A stretch of DNA of 41,859 nt from Ignavibacteriales bacterium (GTDB lineage: Bacteria; Bacteroidota; Ignavibacteria; UBA10030). Location of the stretch: contig JAPLFQ010000019.1 in NCBI GenBank assembly GCA_026390595.1, positions 1 to 41,859 of the forward strand, read 5' to 3'. How positions within the stretch are numbered: position 1 is the stretch's first letter; each line of letters begins with the position of its first letter. The notes beneath the pieces are model-generated. The model was not told where the DNA came from. It ran no database searches and was given only the letters and a program-made list of their open reading frames with translations. Of this stretch, positions 7,568 to 16,332 are shown piece by piece. The position numbers and the translations under genes are program-made.

Positions 7568-7808
7568 CAGTTAAGCATATTTGGCAAATAACCCGTCTCA
7601 CTGGCAAGCATTCCCATCAAGAAGGAGGTGACCTGCTAATTCGGACGACGGTGCGTTGTGTTGTTTTTGCGCGTCCGAAAAAACCAGCTTGATACCCTTT
7701 CCTCGTTGTACCCGCCGATAGTCCCCTGCAATCAATGCCGGGACTTCGACCCAGAACAGTGTTCCACTCTTCACAATTCACATTCTTCATTTACGAAGGA
7801 GGTACGTT
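7568..7808 (+). promoter_or_regulatory. Long 5' leader with an orphan Shine-Dalgarno and hairpin
   Basis: From the promoter to the receptor ATG there are about 235 untranslated bases. GAAGGAGGTGA (7621-7631) is complementary to the 16S rRNA 3' end over at least ten bases, yet no ATG, GTG or TTG stands at the right spacing. A hairpin TTCGGACG (7640-7647) / CGTCCGAA (7672-7679) follows. A 13-codon GTG reading frame starts inside its loop. The real receptor start has its own GAAGGAGGT. Function unknown; this accounts for the 7472-7808 gap. Confidence 0.5.
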
Positions 7809-10800
7809 ATGTTCCGCAAGCTCCTTTTAGCTGTAGCCGCTTTGCTTCTTCTTCCCGTTCTCCTTGTCGCGCAGGATGGCAAGCTGCGTGGTAAGGTCAC
7901 GGACAAGGAGTCGGGCGAAGCACTCATTGGTGCCAACATCACAGTTGAAGGCACCAACCTGGGTGCGGCGACCGATGTCAACGGCGAGTACGTTATCCTC
8001 AGCGTCCCACCAGGAGTCTACACGGTGAAGGCAACGTACATCGGCTATTCACCTGTGACGTATTCGAACGTCGAGGTGAATGCGAGCCTTACCAAGTCAC
8101 AGAACTTCGCGATGTCGAGTTCTGCCGTGCAAGTGCAGGGCGTTGAAATTATCGCTGAGCGCCCTCTCATTCAGCGCAATACAACGAATACAATCCGTAT
8201 TTCGAATCAGGCTGATGTGGCCTCCCTGCCGTTCCGCGGAGTACAGAACATCGTTGCTCTGTCTGCAGGCGTCGTTCAACAGGCAGGCGCCCTCTACGTC
8301 CGTGGCGGACGAAGCGGTGAAGTCGCCTACTTTGTTGACGGTGCGAACGTCACAGACCCGTCGAGCATGGGCGAAATGGTCAGCTTGATCCGTGAGGCTC
8401 TTCAGGAGGTCCAGCTTCAATCCGGCGGATTCACTGCTGAGTTTGGCGGAGCCAACTCGGGCATCATCCGTTCGTCGATGAGGACTGGCGGATCTCAACT
8501 GAAGATGTCGGTGGATTACCTGACCGATGATTTTGCCAAGACCGGCAAAGAATTCATCGGAACGACCTCTCGCGGGTACAAGAACGCAGTCGGAACCATC
8601 AGTGGTCCGATCATGTCCGGCGTCCGGTTCTTCCTCGCAGATCAATACAACTATGTGCGTAACGGTTCTTCACGTTTCATCACGCCGTTCTCATTCACGA
8701 ATCTGACGCAGGACGAGTTCGGGGCGCCGCGTGTACTTGGCGAATCACTTCCCGGTCCGGTGGAGATGCTGAAGAACGCCAATCCGAATCAGACTTGGGA
8801 CTGGACCAACACTGCACAGGGCAACCTGCTCTTTGACATGGCTGAGCTGGCAAACCTGCCCATGAAGATCAGGGTATCCGGCAACTACTCGTTCCGGAAT
8901 AATATAAATGGCGGCTACTGGCCGTCATTATCCGCCATTTTCCGCAATCCGGACAAGATGTCACGGAACGATGCAAACACAGCATTTGGCAACTTCCGTT
9001 TGACGCACTTCCTCAGCCAGACCACCTACTACGAGGTCGGCATTTCCTACACCAAACAATGGGGCAGGACGTACGACAAGGTGTTTGGCGACAACTGGAT
9101 GGCATATCCGGACAGCGCGGCGAACGCTCAGGCTGGTTTCAAGGGTTACAATGGCCACGGCTGGAGCTCCCGGTATTCCGGCCCACCGAACATGACTACG
9201 ATCTATCAGTTCGCTTTCACCGATCCCGACGCTCCGAACAACGGGTACAGCAAGTACAACCAGACTCAAACTGCGGTAACGATTGACCTCACCTCGCAGA
9301 TCTCCGGCCGATGGGAATTGAAGGCTGGCGGCAGCATCGAGAACTGGCTGTATCGATCGTTTAACTTTAGTGACATTGCGGGCTACCTCCGCTGGATTGA
9401 CAACGACCAGAATGGTGTCGTCAACGCCGATGCGGTTGTCTACGCTTCAGACCTGGCAAAAGGCATCCCCCTCGAAGTCGCTCGTCGAGCCCGCACGATT
9501 GTTCAGGGCGGTGTCACGACGTACGGCTATGACTACTTGGGAAATGAGAAGGACGGTTACACAGTCGACGGCAGCTCCACGGTGTGGGACAAACCGTACA
9601 AGCCGACCTTTGCATCAGCGTACATTCAGAACAAGATTGAGTATCAGGACCTCGTGCTGAATTTTGGTGTTCGCTACGAGTATTCCTATACAGACGTGAA
9701 AGAAGTCCCGACGACCACCAACCCGGTTACCGGTCTGCAGGACTACGTCTATCCGGACGGTCTCAATCAAACTTTGAACTATATCGATCCAGGAACGTTT
9801 ACGCGGACGACAGCGAACCATCTGTTCCTGCCTAGAATCAGCTTCTCGTTCCCGGTCACTGACCGCACGATCTTCTTTGCGCAGTATGGAAAGTACGCGC
9901 AGATGCCGTCACTCGGCCAGTTGTATCGCAGTGACAACGGTTTCCAGACGATCGTGAACCCGAATACCCGCTCTCCGTTTAGCGGAAGCGCTCCGTGGTT
10001 TGTGAAACCCGAGCGGACGACGTCGTTCGAAGTCGGGTTCCGTCAGTATTTGACGGACAACCTTGCGTTCTCGCTGAACGGCTTCTACAAAGACACGAAG
10101 AACCTGATCCAGCTTCGCCGTGTCTACGACTCTCAGGGTAATCCCAGCTTCACAGCGTACCAGAACGAAGACTTTGCCACGAGCAAGGGCATCGAGTTTT
10201 CGCTCGAGCTGAGAAGAACAAACCGGCTGTCCGCAAAACTCAACTACACATTGTCGGACGCTCAGGGAACTGGTGCCAACTCTGCATCGAATAGCGTTGC
10301 TACATCCGACGAAACAAAGGCAAGATTCCCGAACTTCACCGCGCCGTTGCCTTACAACCAGGCGAACCGCGGAAACCTCGTTATTGACTATCGTTGGGCA
10401 AAGGGTGATGGTGGCCCGATCCTTGAAGGCATGGGTCTATATGTGCTCATGAGCTTCAACAGCGGTCACAACTTCACGAAGATTCAGGAGCCGCAGAACC
10501 TTGGTCAGGCAAGCGCATGGAACATCGGCGTCAGGGCGTTGTTGGATGCCCGGACACGAACCCCGGTTGAACCTGCGAATGCTTCGACGACCCCGTGGGT
10601 CTTCAACATCGACCTGAACTGGGACAAGACGATCTATGCTGGCAGTGTCAATTTCACGATCTATGCCAACGTCCTGAACGTGTTGAACACCAAGCAGATC
10701 CTCAACGTGTACCCGTCAACAGGCACACCGTTTGACGATGGCTGGCTGAAGAGCTCGAACGCCGCGTCGTACAAGGCGATCCCGAATTACACAGATTTCT

Positions 10801-10907
10801 ATAAGGCGATCAACCTTGACAACCGGTGGGGTATTTTGCAGAGCTTTGTCGGTGACGTATACGGCGCTCCGCGGCAAATCCGTGTTGGCGCACGCGTGGA
10901 CTTCTAG
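7809..10907 (+). CDS. TonB-dependent outer-membrane receptor with N-terminal carboxypeptidase-regulatory-like domain
   Basis: A 1032-residue outer-membrane protein. The signal peptide MFRKLLLAVAALLLLPVLLVAQ is followed by a CarboxypepD_reg-like beta-sandwich (about 25-100: GKVTDKESGEALIGANITVE, DVNGEYVILSVPPG). The plug domain has SAGVVQQAGALYVRGGRSGE and YFVDGANV. A long beta-barrel ends RQIRVGARVDF with the terminal Phe typical of barrel proteins. The architecture is SusC/RagA-like, but no SusD partner is adjacent. A T9SS cargo gene and a PorV-like gene follow in the same orientation. Substrate unknown. The ATG has a perfect AAGGAGG site. Confidence 0.92.
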   Translation: MFRKLLLAVAALLLLPVLLVAQDGKLRGKVTDKESGEALIGANITVEGTNLGAATDVNGEYVILSVPPGVYTVKATYIGYSPVTYSNVEVNASLTKSQNFAMSSSAVQVQGVEIIAERPLIQRNTTNTIRISNQADVASLPFRGVQNIVALSAGVVQQAGALYVRGGRSGEVAYFVDGANVTDPSSMGEMVSLIREALQEVQLQSGGFTAEFGGANSGIIRSSMRTGGSQLKMSVDYLTDDFAKTGKEFIGTTSRGYKNAVGTISGPIMSGVRFFLADQYNYVRNGSSRFITPFSFTNLTQDEFGAPRVLGESLPGPVEMLKNANPNQTWDWTNTAQGNLLFDMAELANLPMKIRVSGNYSFRNNINGGYWPSLSAIFRNPDKMSRNDANTAFGNFRLTHFLSQTTYYEVGISYTKQWGRTYDKVFGDNWMAYPDSAANAQAGFKGYNGHGWSSRYSGPPNMTTIYQFAFTDPDAPNNGYSKYNQTQTAVTIDLTSQISGRWELKAGGSIENWLYRSFNFSDIAGYLRWIDNDQNGVVNADAVVYASDLAKGIPLEVARRARTIVQGGVTTYGYDYLGNEKDGYTVDGSSTVWDKPYKPTFASAYIQNKIEYQDLVLNFGVRYEYSYTDVKEVPTTTNPVTGLQDYVYPDGLNQTLNYIDPGTFTRTTANHLFLPRISFSFPVTDRTIFFAQYGKYAQMPSLGQLYRSDNGFQTIVNPNTRSPFSGSAPWFVKPERTTSFEVGFRQYLTDNLAFSLNGFYKDTKNLIQLRRVYDSQGNPSFTAYQNEDFATSKGIEFSLELRRTNRLSAKLNYTLSDAQGTGANSASNSVATSDETKARFPNFTAPLPYNQANRGNLVIDYRWAKGDGGPILEGMGLYVLMSFNSGHNFTKIQEPQNLGQASAWNIGVRALLDARTRTPVEPANASTTPWVFNIDLNWDKTIYAGSVNFTIYANVLNVLNTKQILNVYPSTGTPFDDGWLKSSNAASYKAIPNYTDFYKAINLDNRWGILQSFVGDVYGAPRQIRVGARVDF

Positions 10908-10999
10908 CTTGAATCAGGGAAACGAATCCTGTTCCGCTCCAGCTGAACGGGAGGATGAATCGTGTAGTGAACCCTTTAACTAAAAAGGAGTTTTCAGTA

Positions 11000-13900
11000 A
11001 TGATGAACTTCAGAAAGATTCTGCACTTGTCGCTCGCGTTGCTCAGCGTTTTGTTCTTGACGCTCGCAAACGCAGCCGAGAAACCCGGCAGCGGCAAAAA
11101 CGACAAGCAGTCTCTCGGGAAGGTTTCAGGTACTCCCACGCACCAGATCCTGAACATTAACAATATCACGACGTGGGGTCGATCCGATGGCGAATCCAAT
11201 CACTCGCCGTCTGCAGACAACGGGGTGTATTACCCCGTAGGAACCGGAAACGTTGTGTACGAAGACGGAATCGTCTTTGGTAGCAAGCAATTCCTGGACG
11301 CTGCGAAGAAAAATCCATCACAAGGTCAGAAAATCCGTGTTGGCGGATCGACCTATCTTTCAAACGTAGGAAACAAGGCGGGCTATGTGACCGGTGTCGG
11401 AGCTTCTGCGAAAGCAGCCAGCCCCGATGCGCCGGACGTCCGCTACTACAAGGTTCGCCGTGACTATTTCTACATGACGGATCCTGAATTGCAGTTCGAT
11501 GCGTATACCCGCTTTGAGCACTCAAAGCAAGCCGACGTCACGCAGTCGGAAATGGATGCCGTGAAGGCGCAGTATGATACAGATTGGAAGAACTGGCCGG
11601 TCGCCCTTGGCGCTCCGTATATCGAGCGAAACGGGAAACCCGGTTATCAGGCCCCTCCGGTGTTCGGTCCAAATTTCACGGTTGACAGCCTGGTCTCTGG
11701 AAAATATGACGAACCCGGTGTCGGTGATCCTAACACGCCTGCCGATCAGGTGATGTGGACCGCCTACAACGATCTCGACAAGGCGCAGTCCCTTCGTTTC
11801 GAAGGTTCTGAGTCGCAGGGCATCGAGCTCCAGGTCACCACCTGGGGTTACAAGCGAACGGATGCCATGGGCAACTGCTATTTCAAGAGAGTGAAATTCA
11901 CAAACAAGGGCGGCGTCGATCTTGGCAATGGAACTTTTGGCGCCTTCTATCTTGATAGCATGTATGTTTGCCAATGGTCGGATATCGACCTTGGTGACGC
12001 TGCCGACGACCTCGCCGGTTGTGACAGCGCCCGCAGCATGGGCTTTGTATACAACGGCAACCCGGTCGATAAGACTTTCACGAAATTCGGATTGCCACCT
12101 CCGTCATCCGGTTATGATTTCCTCGCCGGCCCGACAATCACCAGCGCGGGAGATTCTGCTGTTGTGGACTTCAAGCGAGTCTATGGGAAAAAGAATCTTC
12201 CCATGAGCGGATTCTCGTACTTCTCTGCCGGAAGTCCGTACACGGACCCCGGATTTGCAAACTATCCGTCGGGAACAGGCCAATGGTGGAACATGTTGCG
12301 TGGCTATGCTCCGCTCGGCACAATTACCGATCCTCCTGTTGTGTATGCATATCCCGCGACCCATTATCCGACGAAGTTCCCGCTCTCCGGCGACCCCACA
12401 AAGGGAATCGTCGCGGGCAACTTTGTTGACGGCGCAGGCACCTCGTCATCATTCGTCATGGGCGACCGTCGTATTCTTCTGAATACCGGTCCGTTTACAC
12501 TGGACCCGGGCGAGTCTCAGGAGCTGTATGTTGGCTTCGTGGTGGGTATCGGCGCTGACCGTCTTTCCAGCGTCTCCGTCATGAAGGCGAGTGACAATGC
12601 CGTGCAGCAGACATTCGACCTCCTCTTCAAGGTCGCAAAAGCGCCTGCGGCACCGGTTGTGAAATTCACGGAAATGGACGGCGAGGTTATCCTTGATTGG
12701 GGCAACAATGCGGCCGCAGTCCTTGCTACGGAAACAAAGATTGCCGAACCCGGATCCTATACGTTCGAGGGTTACAACGTGTACCAGTTCCCCTCAGCAG
12801 GTTCGACGCTTGCGAATGCGAAGCGCATTGCCACGTATGATGTCGTCAACGATATCAAAGTGGTTCTTAACGACCAGTTCGATCTCGCATCCGGCGCATT
12901 CTTGAAAATACCGATTCAGTTCGGTTCGGATGCAGGCGTCAAGAGGCTGTACCGCTTTTCACAGGACAACATTCGCGATGTCGCGAAGCTGTACAATGGC
13001 CAGGCGTATTATCTCGGCGTCACGGCGTACTCGGTTACGGCTGTGCCCGGATACATCGCGGCTCTTGAATCAAGCCCCGGCGTGATCACGGTTATTCCGA
13101 AAGTTCCTTTCGGCAAGGTGTTCACGGCTAAGTTTGGGGACACTCTGAAGGTCACCGTGGGCGGAGCCAGCGATGGCAAGGCAGTACCGCTCGTGATCAA
13201 TCCAGGTGCACTCACGGGAGACACGTACAAGGTCACGTTTGACGATACGAAGACTCCGACTGAGTGGAGCATCATCGACGTCACGAAGGCCAATAAGGTC
13301 ATGCTTTCCGGTCAGACCAATCAGAGCGGCGACGACAACTACTTGTTCGTCGACGGTATGATGGTGAAGATCATCGGACCGAATCCTGGGATGCTGAGCT
13401 TCGCAGTTCCGTCTGGCACACGCCGCATTTCTCCTGTTGGCGGTTTCATTGGCCTCGGTCTGGAAGGATTCAGCAACGCCGGAGATGCGACTGCCTACGA
13501 TGTGGCAAATGGCACAATCGGTATGGCCGGTCACCTTGCGTTTGGTGGCATCGGAACTACCTTGAAGCCAGCAGATTACCATTCGGTGCTGCTGAAGTTC
13601 GCGCCGGTTCCTGCGACATTGTGGGATCCAAAAGCAGCGACGCAGTCGTCTCCAAACTATTCCAAATCATATCGATATCTGCGAGCTGTAGGCACCACAA
13701 GCACGCCCGCAGATCCGTCCTTTGCTCCCTGGATCATCAACAAGGCCTCCGGCTATCCATATCAAGACTACAACTATGCCGTGCCGTTTTCAGCGTGGGA
13801 CATCGATGTGACTCCGCCCGTTCGTTTGTCTGTCGGCAATTTCGAGAACAACGTGGTCGGCGGTTTGATCGACGGTCGCTACTATCCTGGTCTGACGTCT

Positions 13901-14482
13901 GTGGACAACAGCGTACCGCGTGAGTTCGCGTTCATCTTCTCTGCGCCCTACACAGAGACGCCGAATCCGTTGATGGCAGCCAACATCTCCAACAACGCGA
14001 CGATGCCGTTGATGTGGGTGATGACGTGCGCCCGGCGTAATGATCCTCCCTGGGCAGACGGCGACAACTTCCAGATCAATGCAGGCAAGCTGAATACGTC
14101 GAAGGTGACGTACAACTTCACGTCCCCCGCTCCTCTGTCAGGAGCTGACCAGGATGCGATCAGTGCTGCAAAGATCGGTGTATTCCCGAACCCGTATTAC
14201 GCGTCCAATACAGCAGAGACGAGCCGGTTCGACCGCTTCGTCACCTTCAACAATCTGCCAAAGAACGCTGTAATCCGGATCTTCAGCATTGCAGGGCACC
14301 TCGTAAGGACCTTGAATAAGAGCACAGATAGCCAGTTTATGCGTTGGGACCTGATGAACGCGAGAAACTATCCCGTGGCGAGCGGTGTCTATATCGCCTA
14401 CATTGAACTGCCGGATATCGGCGTGACAAAGACGGTGAAGTTCTCGGTCATCCAGCAGCAAGAAGTTCTCGATTACTACTAA
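11000..14482 (+). CDS. Large secreted protein with T9SS C-terminal sorting domain
   Basis: The ATG at 11000 is chosen because AAGGAG sits nine bases upstream; it gives 1160 residues starting MMNFRKILHLSLALLSVLFL, a clear signal peptide. A start at 10955 would add 15 residues without such a site. The body has no family I recognise and reads as beta-rich with many Gly, Asn and aromatic residues. The last 85 or so residues form a T9SS type-A-like sorting domain: VFPNPYYASN, VIRIFSIAGHLVRTL and SGVYIAYIEL. It is therefore probably exported across the outer membrane by T9SS and released or anchored. Its neighbours are a TonB receptor and a PorV-like protein, consistent with a shared surface function. 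Confidence 0.85.
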   Translation: MMNFRKILHLSLALLSVLFLTLANAAEKPGSGKNDKQSLGKVSGTPTHQILNINNITTWGRSDGESNHSPSADNGVYYPVGTGNVVYEDGIVFGSKQFLDAAKKNPSQGQKIRVGGSTYLSNVGNKAGYVTGVGASAKAASPDAPDVRYYKVRRDYFYMTDPELQFDAYTRFEHSKQADVTQSEMDAVKAQYDTDWKNWPVALGAPYIERNGKPGYQAPPVFGPNFTVDSLVSGKYDEPGVGDPNTPADQVMWTAYNDLDKAQSLRFEGSESQGIELQVTTWGYKRTDAMGNCYFKRVKFTNKGGVDLGNGTFGAFYLDSMYVCQWSDIDLGDAADDLAGCDSARSMGFVYNGNPVDKTFTKFGLPPPSSGYDFLAGPTITSAGDSAVVDFKRVYGKKNLPMSGFSYFSAGSPYTDPGFANYPSGTGQWWNMLRGYAPLGTITDPPVVYAYPATHYPTKFPLSGDPTKGIVAGNFVDGAGTSSSFVMGDRRILLNTGPFTLDPGESQELYVGFVVGIGADRLSSVSVMKASDNAVQQTFDLLFKVAKAPAAPVVKFTEMDGEVILDWGNNAAAVLATETKIAEPGSYTFEGYNVYQFPSAGSTLANAKRIATYDVVNDIKVVLNDQFDLASGAFLKIPIQFGSDAGVKRLYRFSQDNIRDVAKLYNGQAYYLGVTAYSVTAVPGYIAALESSPGVITVIPKVPFGKVFTAKFGDTLKVTVGGASDGKAVPLVINPGALTGDTYKVTFDDTKTPTEWSIIDVTKANKVMLSGQTNQSGDDNYLFVDGMMVKIIGPNPGMLSFAVPSGTRRISPVGGFIGLGLEGFSNAGDATAYDVANGTIGMAGHLAFGGIGTTLKPADYHSVLLKFAPVPATLWDPKAATQSSPNYSKSYRYLRAVGTTSTPADPSFAPWIINKASGYPYQDYNYAVPFSAWDIDVTPPVRLSVGNFENNVVGGLIDGRYYPGLTSVDNSVPREFAFIFSAPYTETPNPLMAANISNNATMPLMWVMTCARRNDPPWADGDNFQINAGKLNTSKVTYNFTSPAPLSGADQDAISAAKIGVFPNPYYASNTAETSRFDRFVTFNNLPKNAVIRIFSIAGHLVRTLNKSTDSQFMRWDLMNARNYPVASGVYIAYIELPDIGVTKTVKFSVIQQQEVLDYY

Positions 14483-14525
14483 ACCAGGGTTCGACAACGC
14501 ACTTGAATAACAAGGAGAAAGTTTT

Positions 14526-15569
14526 ATGAAACAGAAAGCAATCTTCGCAGCCGTATTGCTCTGCATGGCGGTGATGCTTCTGGCGGTGCCGGCCTTGGCC
14601 CAGCATCAACGCGTGGGAGCTGTTGCTGCGCCTGAGCTGCTGATTCCCGTGGGTGCCAGAGATCTCGCACTCGGCGGATCAAGCATCTCCACGACCAAAG
14701 GGGTTGAGGCTATGTATTGGAATCCAGCCGGCCTTGCCCATATGGACGGTGGTGCAGAAGCAATGTTTTCATCGATGTCATACATTGCCGATGTTAATGT
14801 TGTCTATGGAGCAGTCGGCGGTAAGTTCGGCAGCTTCGGCAACGTCGGTTTCACAATCAAGTCGCTCTCGTTCGGTGACATCCCGTTGACGACGGAAGAC
14901 GATCCGGAAAACGTGTCCGGCCGCTTCTACTCGCCAACGTTTGTCACTGTCTCGGCAGCCTATTCCCGTCCCCTGACGGATGCCATCACCATCGGCTTCG
15001 GTCTCAAGCTGATCTCTGAGAAGATCGATCGCGTAGCCTCGTCGGGATTCGCGTTTGATTTCGGAGTCCAGTATGCCGGAGTTGTCGGTGTGCAAGGGCT
15101 GAACCTTGGCCTCGCGGTAAAGAATGTCGGCCCGCAAATGAAGTTCGAGGGCACGGGTCTCTATCGTCAGGCGATCGCAACGGGCGGAAATCGTCCGCAG
15201 GAATTCTATCTCCTGCAGGCGGCCTCGTTCGAGCTCCCGGCATTGGTGGAAATCGGCTTGTCGTATGATTACAAGCTGGCCGATAACTTCAATGCTCTCG
15301 TGAGCGGTTCGTTCACGAATAACAATCTCTACTTCGACTCCTACAACGGGGGCCTTGAGCTTGCGTACTCAATGGAAGACGTGAAGCTCTACGGCCGCGG
15401 TGGATATTCTGCTGTCCCGCAAAATTCGGACAACGAAATCTACGGCGCCACGTATGGATTCGGACTCGGCTATAATCTGGGAGGCATCAATTTGGTCCTG
15501 GATTATGGATATCGCTCAGCGAAGTACTTCAGCGCGAACCAGGTGTTCTCGGTGAAGCTCGAGTTCTGA
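14526..15569 (+). CDS. PorV/PorQ-family outer-membrane protein
   Basis: A 347-residue FadL-like beta-barrel of the PorV/PorQ group. After the signal peptide (MKQKAIFAAVLLCMAVMLLA to LAQ) comes the family hallmark ELLIPVGARDLALGGSSIST, then GVEAMYWNPAGLA. The protein ends in a beta strand (VFSVKLEF). In characterised T9SS, PorV shuttles cargo from the translocon to the attachment machinery. Many Ignavibacteria-like genomes have several paralogs, so this copy may be dedicated to the cargo encoded 43 bp upstream (inference). An ACAAGGAGAAAG site precedes the ATG, and a strong terminator follows. Confidence 0.9.
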   Translation: MKQKAIFAAVLLCMAVMLLAVPALAQHQRVGAVAAPELLIPVGARDLALGGSSISTTKGVEAMYWNPAGLAHMDGGAEAMFSSMSYIADVNVVYGAVGGKFGSFGNVGFTIKSLSFGDIPLTTEDDPENVSGRFYSPTFVTVSAAYSRPLTDAITIGFGLKLISEKIDRVASSGFAFDFGVQYAGVVGVQGLNLGLAVKNVGPQMKFEGTGLYRQAIATGGNRPQEFYLLQAASFELPALVEIGLSYDYKLADNFNALVSGSFTNNNLYFDSYNGGLELAYSMEDVKLYGRGGYSAVPQNSDNEIYGATYGFGLGYNLGGINLVLDYGYRSAKYFSANQVFSVKLEF

Positions 15570-15595
15570 GCCGATTGATTCAGCTGTAGCAGGTC

Positions 15596-15632
15596 AGAGA
15601 GGCCGCCAGAGCATGGCGGCCTCTCTCTTTTT
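15596..15632 (+). terminator. Strong intrinsic terminator closing the receptor/cargo/PorV cluster
   Basis: Thirteen perfect base pairs, AGAGAGGCCGCCA (15596-15608) with TGGCGGCCTCTCT (15614-15626), a five-base loop, then CTTTTTC. It begins 27 bp after the PorV-like stop codon. Confidence 0.92.
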
Positions 15633-15756
15633 CTGGGGACGGAGAGCAAAGGGTTTCCCGTGGCTTTTTCGAAGATTTATGCCGTTCTTGTTGCAGTCGG
15701 TGCAATCAAGCGTTGGAGATGCGATGCGAGGATATCTCTTCTCGACAATAGTGGCT

Positions 15757-16267
15757 TTCAACGCTGAGACGCCGAGTCCGCCGAGAATCGCTGAGCGATG
15801 AACATTGCGGGATATTGAACTCAAGAATTCGCTGTGGGTACGGCATTGCACGAAAACGATATATCAGAAAGAATTATTGGTTGTGCGATCGAAGTGCACA
15901 GGGCCCTGGGTCCAGGGTTGCTTGAGAGCGCATATGAAGAATGTCTTGCAGCCGAAATGAAGTCGCAGGGGCTGCATTTCGAGCGACAGAAGCCAGTGCC
16001 GCTTGTTTTTCGAAATCTGAAGCTTGATTGTGGGTACAGGGTTGATTTTCTAGTAGAAGAGAAAGTTGTCGTGGAGTTGAAGGCACTGGATGTTTTGCCA
16101 CCAGTCATAAAGTCCCAAGTTTTAACATATGTGCGTCTGCTAGACAAAAGGCTTGGGCTCCTGATTAACTTCCATCATGAGATTCTTGTCAAAGGAATTC
16201 GGCGTATCGTAAACAAGCTTGAATGAGGCTCTGCGATACTTGGCGTTCTCCGCGCCTCTGCGTTGAA
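15757..16267. mobile_element. GxxExxY cassette bounded by 35-bp terminal inverted repeats
   Basis: The left end, 15757-15791, begins TTCAACGCTGAGACGCCGAG. The right end, 16233-16267, in reverse complement begins TTCAACGCAGAGGCGCGGAG. The two match at 28 of 35 positions and enclose one gene, at 15834-16226. GxxExxY genes are often seen within such AACGCAGAG-type repeats in Bacteroidota and other phyla. No transposase is encoded, so any mobility would depend on another enzyme. The 15570-15833 gap holds only the terminator and this left end. Confidence 0.65.
15834..16226 (+). CDS. GxxExxY protein (PD-(D/E)XK-like nuclease family)
   Basis: A 130-residue protein with the namesake motif GPGLLESAYEECL (about residues 26-38). 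The core looks like a small PD-(D/E)XK fold: DCGYRVDFLVEEKVVVELKA supplies the Asp and the ExK. The GTG start is the only reasonable one, since the in-frame ATG at 15798 runs into a stop. There is no clear ribosome-binding site. Function in vivo is unknown. It sits between terminal inverted repeats, which suggests it travels as a cassette. Low-level expression from outside is likely, since no promoter is visible. Confidence 0.9.
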   Translation: MGTALHENDISERIIGCAIEVHRALGPGLLESAYEECLAAEMKSQGLHFERQKPVPLVFRNLKLDCGYRVDFLVEEKVVVELKALDVLPPVIKSQVLTYVRLLDKRLGLLINFHHEILVKGIRRIVNKLE

Positions 16268-16332
16268 TCACTACAAACCGACATGTACTCATCACGCTTC
16301 AATTAAACCAAATCTTCACATCCTTCTGAACG

